In this document: piece after piece, positions 57,612 to 64,000 of the stretch
Layout of the letters: every line of letters begins with the position of its first letter
Numbering within the stretch: the first letter of the stretch is position 1
Source: Sordaria brevicollis
Taxonomy: Eukaryota; Ascomycota; Sordariomycetes; Sordariales; Sordariaceae
Assembly: GCA_033439795.1 (NCBI GenBank)
Contig: JAUTDP010000001.1
Coordinates: 3,720,001 to 3,784,000, forward strand
DNA length: 64,000 bases
Direction: 5' to 3'
Notes under the pieces: generated by a model
Seen by the model: only the letters and a program-made list of their open reading frames with translations
What the model was told of the DNA's origin: nothing
Databases searched by the model: none
Translations under genes and position numbers: made by a program

Positions 57612-59105
57612 TGTGATTCGCTTTGCTGTGCTATCGCTGTGACTTTCGGTTCGGAGTAAATCCCTACGATTTCTATATGGAGCGTCTGTTAGAGTTCAAG
57701 AGGTTGTCCTTTGCAGTATCACCAGCAGCTCGTTTGGTGTTGATGAGGGGCTGAATGTTCAATGTCTGTTCCGTCAAATCCGATGACGTTGATGATCCGA
57801 ATGCTGCTTTGATTTGTAAACATTTCCCCACCATTTCTGTCTTCCCCTCGGCTTGTGAAGAGGTGCTAGCAACAACGCCAGTGAGCCTAGTATTGCGCAA
57901 CTAACACCTTCCTGCTATCAAGCATATTGAGGCCTTTTGGAAACGGCCCGTGATGCATTATTTTCCCTCTTGGTCTTGGAATGAATCTTGACTTTATTGG
58001 CTTGCCGCAGCGAAAAAGATCTTCAAAGCCTCTTCAGAACCACTTCCAGAGACTTTGAAAACCTCTCTTCCGCACCTTCAGAAACCTCTCTGAAGCCTCT
58101 TCGGGGACTCTTCAAAGTCTCTCCATAGTCTCTTTGCAAGCCTCAATTTGCAGTGACCTATGGCGGACAGGCTGCACCAAGTGTATCCATCCTGCTGCGT
58201 CAGTCCTCAAATCTGCCAGCAAATTTTGGCTTCTGCGGCTAAAAGCAAGCGGTGTGTGCTCCTGCTGGAAGACGTCTCAAGATGAAATAATAGGAAACCA
58301 TGGAGATAATCCTGAGAAGTTGAAGAGCCGGCGATTTCTAGCGACTCATAGGACACTCAACTTGACCAGAGAGTCGACTAAAACCCCCTAGAACCGTGCC
58401 ATAGTTGCCAGCCATTTATCGGACATTGACATCTGCTTCTAGAAGGAAGAAACGATTGAGGTTCATGTTGCACTCGGCCTGACTCTCTCAATGCGGTGAA
58501 CAGTTCCTGTGAGGAAAAGAAGACAACCACGGTCGAGAGACTGCAACAGAGTGAATGAGTCGTATTGCTGTTTGTGAAGTCCGATTCATGCGACAAGGGC
58601 CTTCCCGCCCTCCCAGGCAGTCCGATACAATAACTTTGGAGATTGTGGAAATTACCATTTCTTGTCCCTCACCATGCCGAGCGATATGGCCTCGTACCCG
58701 GACACCGGACCGAAACTGGCCCTCTGGAACTCTGGGCTTTTGTCCACTCACACCCGCAAAGATGGTGGAGATAGGTTCCATGGTGGAAACATGTGATAAG
58801 ATTCTATTACATACAGGTCCACCAGTGTGGATTTGCACTCTGGGGATGGACTCCAGTTCACTCCAGTTGCCCTCTCCAATCCCCAAGGATTCCCTCTGAA
58901 CTTCCAGGGAGATGCTGTCACCGCCAGTGTCCACGACACTCGTGAAACCGGAACAGAACAGGCCTTTGCTGTGGACATTAAAATCTGTTGATGGGGAAAA
59001 TGGTCGAGATTCGTAATCCATTCCCCAAATTTCAACCGATCGAGGTCTTTATAGTTGAGCTAGGTTTCTCATCATCTTCAATCCACCTCTTTGAGACTAG
59101 GAAGC
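57612..59105. other. Intergenic, no supported gene
   Basis: About 1.5 kb between the quinone oxidoreductase start and the retrotransposon. At 58020-58140 there is a CT-rich stretch of imperfect repeats (cctcttcaga, cttcaaag and acctctct units). Open frames on both strands at 58488-59035 overlap each other and show no motif. Confidence 0.4.
58020..58140. repeat. Degenerate CT-rich short repeats
   Basis: About ten imperfect copies of a 10-13 base unit (variants of cctcttcagaa and ctcttcaaagtc). Not perfect enough to be a simple microsatellite; probably diverged. Confidence 0.5.
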
Positions 59106-62100
59106 TGTTAGATTCTAGGGTGGTATTCTGGGCCAAAACAGTATAGACCAGTATACAGCTGGTCAGTACTACTAGCCACCCAAAAGGTCTTAGTAAATAA
59201 GGGATACCCCCAGCTCCCCCGATTAGAATTCCAGAATCCTATTCTCTATAATTATATATAGATATATAGAATCAATTAATTCTCCTATATAATTTAATAA
59301 TTAATAATTTAATATACTTATTACTATTAATACCGATAATAACGATAATACTACTATTACTATTATAATATTTTCTTTAAAGTAAATTAATAAAATAATT
59401 ATTAATAACCCCTTCTTTACCGATAGCGACGATTGGGTCCGTTAAAAGGAGATATTATAAATTAAATACAATTTTAATATTATTAAAGCTTAATTCCTAG
59501 GCGAAATCGATATACCCCGCGAATTTCTTTACTTTAAATCCGGCAATTTCCCTCTTAAATTAGCTACTAGATTCCGTATCGAAATAATTAATAAAGAATT
59601 ACGTCTTTTTAAAACCGGTCTCCCTTATATTACGATTAATAAGGCTAAAGAAATTATCGAAGTTCTTTACTATTATTAAAACGATATTTTAATCGATAAA
59701 ATCCCTACCGAAAAAGATTTAAGTAATTTCCAATTCTATTATAATACTAAAGTTACTTACCCTAATAAAAAGAAGGATTAATTAAAATTCGAAATTAAGG
59801 ATAAAGTTATAAAAATTTAGATAAAATTTTTAATTAATTACGGACTTTAAAATTCGGTTATAAAAGAAGAATAAGATATTTAAATTTAATATAACCTCCT
59901 TAAGTAAAGAATTTAATACAATATTATTAATAAATTCGTTAATACTTGTAAGGCTTATACCGATAATATTGTAATCCTTCGAAAGGAACCGACTAATTTT
60001 AATACTTAGTTCCAAAATTAGGTTATAATTATAAGTAATAATATTATTAAAGGAATTAGGGAATATATAAACGCTATATCCTAATATAACGATTTCCGCG
60101 CTATTATTAAAATTATCCGACCTAATTACGCCGATATAATATAGAAATTTAATAATAAAATAGAAAATAATATTTTAAAGTATATAAAAGTATATAAAAA
60201 TTTTAAGAGGTAGAATATAAATAATCGCTATAATATTATAACCTTTATAGGTAAAAATAATCGTAGGGTATTTACTATCGAAGTCGACGGTTAAATTTAT
60301 TATTACGTTAATAATAATAATAAAATTAATAATTATTAAAAAATTAATAATAAGGATATTCGTTAATAAAGTAAAAATAAGAAGCCTAAGGGTAATATAA
60401 GTAAACGAAAATAAATATTAAATAATTCCGAAAATACGCGTAAGAAATAAAATTCGAAAAATAAAAAGGGTAAAAGTAAAAAATTCTTTATATATAAAGT
60501 ATACGAAAAAAGATTTTATTTTCTTAAAGAATATTAATACGTAAATTTAGACGCTAAATTTAAAGTTTTTAAATTATATCCCTCTATTACGCGAATTATT
60601 AAAATTAATATTGCGAAGGACGTTAATTTAATTAAAAAAATTAAAGTTATTAGGGAGAAGGTTACTAAAACGGTAAAGTCTAAATCTACGTAACTCCTTA
60701 GGGAGGAGTGTAAAGCAACTTTCTAAATTAATAATAAAAATAAACGAGAAAAATATCCCTTTAAAAATTTAATTATCCTAGATTCGGGGAGTTCTCTCTA
60801 TATATTTAATAAAATTACTCGTTTTTATTACTTTCGTTATATTAATTTAAATAATTATTTATAAATAAATAATTTTTGTATTAAAATTTAAAATTTTAAA
60901 GAAATTAATATCGTTATTAAAAATAAAAAAGGTAATTTAAAATTATAATTAAAAGAGGTCGCGTTTTACCCTAACTTCGCTATTAATTTCGTTTCCCTCT
61001 TCCTACTACGAAGGTAAAGATTCTACTAAAATTATTAACTTTTAAATAATTATTTAAAGAGAATTAATAAATTATTTTTTTATTCTTTAAATATTATCTT
61101 TAATTAAATAATTTTAGAATACTTATTTATATCTTTTACTAAATTAATATTTATAGCGTAGCGATACTAAATTAATTTTTATACGAAGAAATTATCGATC
61201 TAAACTGCTAAAATATAATACTACCGATTCGGTTACCCTAATCCCTAAATATTCGAATATTTATAAAACGTTAATAGGATACGATTATAAAATATCCTAA
61301 TTAAGAAGAAGGATACGGATAACGCGGTCGCGATAAATTCCAATTCGACTGAAAAGCCCTCGAGTAATTTCCCTTTTATAATACCCTTAAAAAGGATATT
61401 AATAATCGAATATAATATTTATATTATAATTAAAATATAATATTAAATACGGCGAATCCCTCGAAATTATAAATATAAACTAAAATAATACTTTATAATA
61501 AACTTCTTCGAATTCAATAAGGGTATTAACGGATATTAATACTTTATATTTATTATTTACTAATAATTTAAATATATATAGGATTATTACCTTTCGAACC
61601 GGATATTTACCAATATTACCTCAATTTTATATAATTATATAAATATATTAACATATCGATATAATATTAAGGTTAAGGCCTTCGAATATAATAATAAATT
61701 TAACCGAAGAGAAATACTAACCAAATTCGGAATAAGAAGTATATTATTCGAACCTTCTACTCTTAATACCTAAGAATAGAATAATAGAATAGAACGTTTA
61801 AAGGGTATAATAAAGTAACGATATAATATAATAAGAAATAGTTTAAAATTCCCGATCGATTTATAGCCAAAAATTATATACGCAATAATTTACTTACTAA
61901 ACCGGTTACTTCGATACTTTTACAATTGGAAATCCCTATACGAACGCTTCTATATTTATATTATTTAATAATATAATTAATAAAAATTATAACGATTAAA
62001 TATTAATTACCTTCGAATATATAAATATAAAATATATTCTATAACTAATATGGTATAAAAGAAAGAAAAACGTCGTTAAAAGTATTTCCCTAAAGCGTAA

Positions 62101-64000
62101 ATCGGCTATTTAATCGAATATAACGCCTCTTCGATATATTATATATAAAACCCCGTTACGAAGTAAATTATTTAAATACGCGACGTAATATTTAACGAAT
62201 GCGTTAAATTCTCCCTTAACGAAATTAATATTAAGGAGGACTTAGTAACTTTAGAAATAATAATTACCGAAGAGTTCGTTAAAAAATTAAATAAAATAAA
62301 TAAATAGGACTTAAATTAAAGGGTGCTAGCGAATCCCTACTTAGAAGATGCCGAGGTCGAACCTCTTTTAAATATAATATTCGAAGAGGAAACCCTAAAT
62401 TCCTAATAAAAAACCGCTTAAAAGATTAAGGCCGGGGATATCCACAAGGTTATAAGGCCGGATAAAATAATTATCGACTTTATTATAAATTTATATTTAA
62501 TGCCGCTAAATACCCCTTCCTTCGTACGTAATAACCCTATATATAAGCGTTATATTAAATTAAATAATCGATAAACACTTTCGAAAACCAAAATTATAAG
62601 AGAATACTTTTTTAATAAGAAGACTATTACAACCAATAGTAGAAATAATTATTAAAACGGTTATAAAGGTAGAAGTATAACGGTTATTAACTAAATACGG
62701 TAAATTAAATAGTCTATATTACTATAACCTCCCGGGGGTATTAAAGAGTTATTACGACTTCGAGAATTACCCTTTTAGTAAAAAGTTTTGTAAGGCAAAA
62801 TAAACCCACTTTAATAACTATAAAAATATAAGAATTTAAATTAAAATCGATTAAAATATCCTTTATATAAAAGGGAAATAAATCCTTAATTGTATATAAA
62901 TATATACCTACAAATTTAATAAAAATAATACTTTAAATAAAGTTAAAATTAAATTAATAATCCGAAGAGATTAATAACGTAAAATAAGCGCTAATACCTA
63001 TATTTTTACCTTAGCGGGAAGGTCCTTCCGAACTATTATTGTATTAACGGCTCGTTTTAATATAGAACTTATTTAATAAGATATAGTAAACGCCTTCGTA
63101 AACGCTACAATCGATAAGGAGATTTATATATATATATTACTAGGATATTGGGTAAAAGGAAAGGTTTTTAAACTATTAAAAGCGTTTTATAGCCTCCGAC
63201 GAGCCCTTTTACTATAATAAAGGGAATTGAGTAGAACGTTTAAAAGTATAAAATTTAAAACTATTCTTAAGGATTTATATATTATAAAGAAGGAGAGAAT
63301 ATTTATATTATATTATATTAACGATATTATTTTTATTTATTTAAAGGAATACGAAAATTAAATTAAAGAATATATTAACCTATTATAATTAAAATATTAA
63401 TTAACCGGTAATAAAAAGTTATAATAGTTCCTAAGTATTAAAATTATCCGTAACTATAAAATAGGAAAAATTTAACTATTTTAAAAAACCTATATTAAGA
63501 AAATTAATAAATTATTAAAATCTATTTATAGACCTACTATAGTACTAATAAAATAATAAAAATTATTACCCTTTAATAAGCTAATTAATTATATTAAAAT
63601 CAAAAACTATTAAATTAACGTAAGCTTTATACTATACGCCGCCATTAATATATAATTAAATATAATTTTTTTAATTAGTCGATTAGCTCGATTTAATTAT
63701 AATCCTAATTTAAAATACTATAACGCTAATAAAAAGGTTATTTATTACCTTCGTATAATTAAAGATTAGTACTTATATTATAAAAATAATAACCGATTCG
63801 AAATAGTTTTAAACGCTTCGTTTACTGATAATAAAATAGACCGCAAAAACTCTCAAGGATTTATAATTAAATTATATAATAGATTCATTTATTAAAGTAT
63901 TATTAAATAAACCGCCATCGCGACGTCAATAATAAAAGTAGAATTTTATATTATTAAGAAAGTTATTCAAAAAATATTATTTATTAACCGATTTATTAAG
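59106..64000 (+). mobile_element. RIP-mutated Ty1/copia retrotransposon, cut by the window end
   Basis: From about 59235 the DNA is extremely AT-rich, poor in CpA and TpG and full of stops, as in the 33-37 kb block. Plus-strand reading still shows copia gene order: a gag-like region, protease, integrase, reverse transcriptase, RNase H. The order IN before RT is diagnostic of Ty1/copia. The short GC-normal stretch from 59106 (tgttagattc) to about 59235 may be the start of the 5' LTR, but the LTR cannot be proven because the 3' end is outside the window. The element is inactive. Confidence 0.85.
59440..64000 (+). pseudogene. Relic of copia gag-pol
   Basis: Recognisable blocks in order on the plus strand: a gag-like stretch (about 59.45-60.6 kb); the protease active site LDSGSS then IFNKITRF (60778-60822); an integrase C-terminal block IRDVIFNECVKFSLNE (about 62170-62220); reverse transcriptase blocks TLAGRSFR, NAFVNATIDKEIY, GYWVKGKVFKLLKALYSLRR (about 63008-63210) and the active-site box YINDIIF (63314-63334); and the RNase H block NASFTDNKIDRKNSQGFI (about 63811-63864). 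The first catalytic Asp of the RT box and the leading Asp of the RNase H block both read Asn, as G-to-A change would give. Many stops interrupt it. Confidence 0.85.

Noticed and set aside
59830..60015. 61-codon minus-strand frame in the right AT-rich block
   Set aside because: Ile/Asn/Leu-only composition from RIP-mutated DNA; opposite to the readable copia strand.

Overview
The window looks like a euchromatic arm of a filamentous ascomycete, almost certainly Neurospora (N. crassa or a close relative). I base this on a geranylgeranyl-diphosphate synthase that I recognise as albino-3 (al-3), on short introns of about 50 to 140 nt with GTRNGY-type donors and CTAAC/CTGAC branch points, and on two blocks (about 33.2-37.5 kb and 59.2-64 kb) that are extremely AT-rich, almost lack CpA and TpG, and are full of stop codons. 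That composition is the signature of RIP (repeat-induced point mutation). Layout: the left end holds the first 40 codons of a minus-strand gene, then an intron-split peroxisomal SCP2-type lipid-binding protein (2.25-2.8 kb) and two identical tRNA-Ser(AGA) genes in inverted orientation (4.1 and 5.0 kb). From about 5.1 to 19.2 kb the DNA is gene-poor; the only coding region I can support is a small Cys/His-rich protein at 10.9-11.1 kb. A run of 27 C lies at 6.67 kb. The middle (19-31 kb) carries a large Pom1/DYRK-type kinase (minus), a PEX30/PEX24-family dysferlin-domain peroxin (plus), and the Cdc14 subunit of the septation initiation network (minus, convergent with the peroxin). At 33,153-37,599 a RIP-destroyed DNA transposon with 56-bp terminal inverted repeats holds a readable Tc1/mariner-type transposase relic. 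It ends about 700 bp upstream of the al-3 start codon. The al-3 promoter in between has a cluster of GATC/GATCGA sites like those bound by the White Collar complex. The right part (38-57.7 kb) is gene-dense: al-3, a secreted Cys-rich single-pass membrane protein, a probably cell-surface Ser/Thr-rich protein, a GFA-domain enzyme, a possible decayed gene, a DUF1365 membrane protein, the coactivator MBF1, the replication licensing factor Cdt1, a dienelactone-hydrolase-family enzyme and a PIG3-type quinone oxidoreductase. From about 59.1 kb to the window end a RIP-mutated Ty1/copia retrotransposon runs on the plus strand (gag-like region, protease, integrase, reverse transcriptase, RNase H) and leaves the window. 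The genes do not form one pathway or cluster. They are mostly housekeeping: peroxisome and lipid biology (SCP2, PEX30-like), polarity and septation signalling (Pom1, Cdc14), DNA replication (Cdt1), transcription coactivation (MBF1), isoprenoid/carotenoid synthesis (al-3) and small-molecule redox or hydrolase enzymes. I found no novel multi-gene system. The most interesting material is the transposon next to the light-regulated al-3 promoter, the sharp limits of RIP damage, the inverted tRNA pair and a few candidate unrecognised genes. Exon limits were worked out by eye from splice signals and reading frame, and no database search was run.
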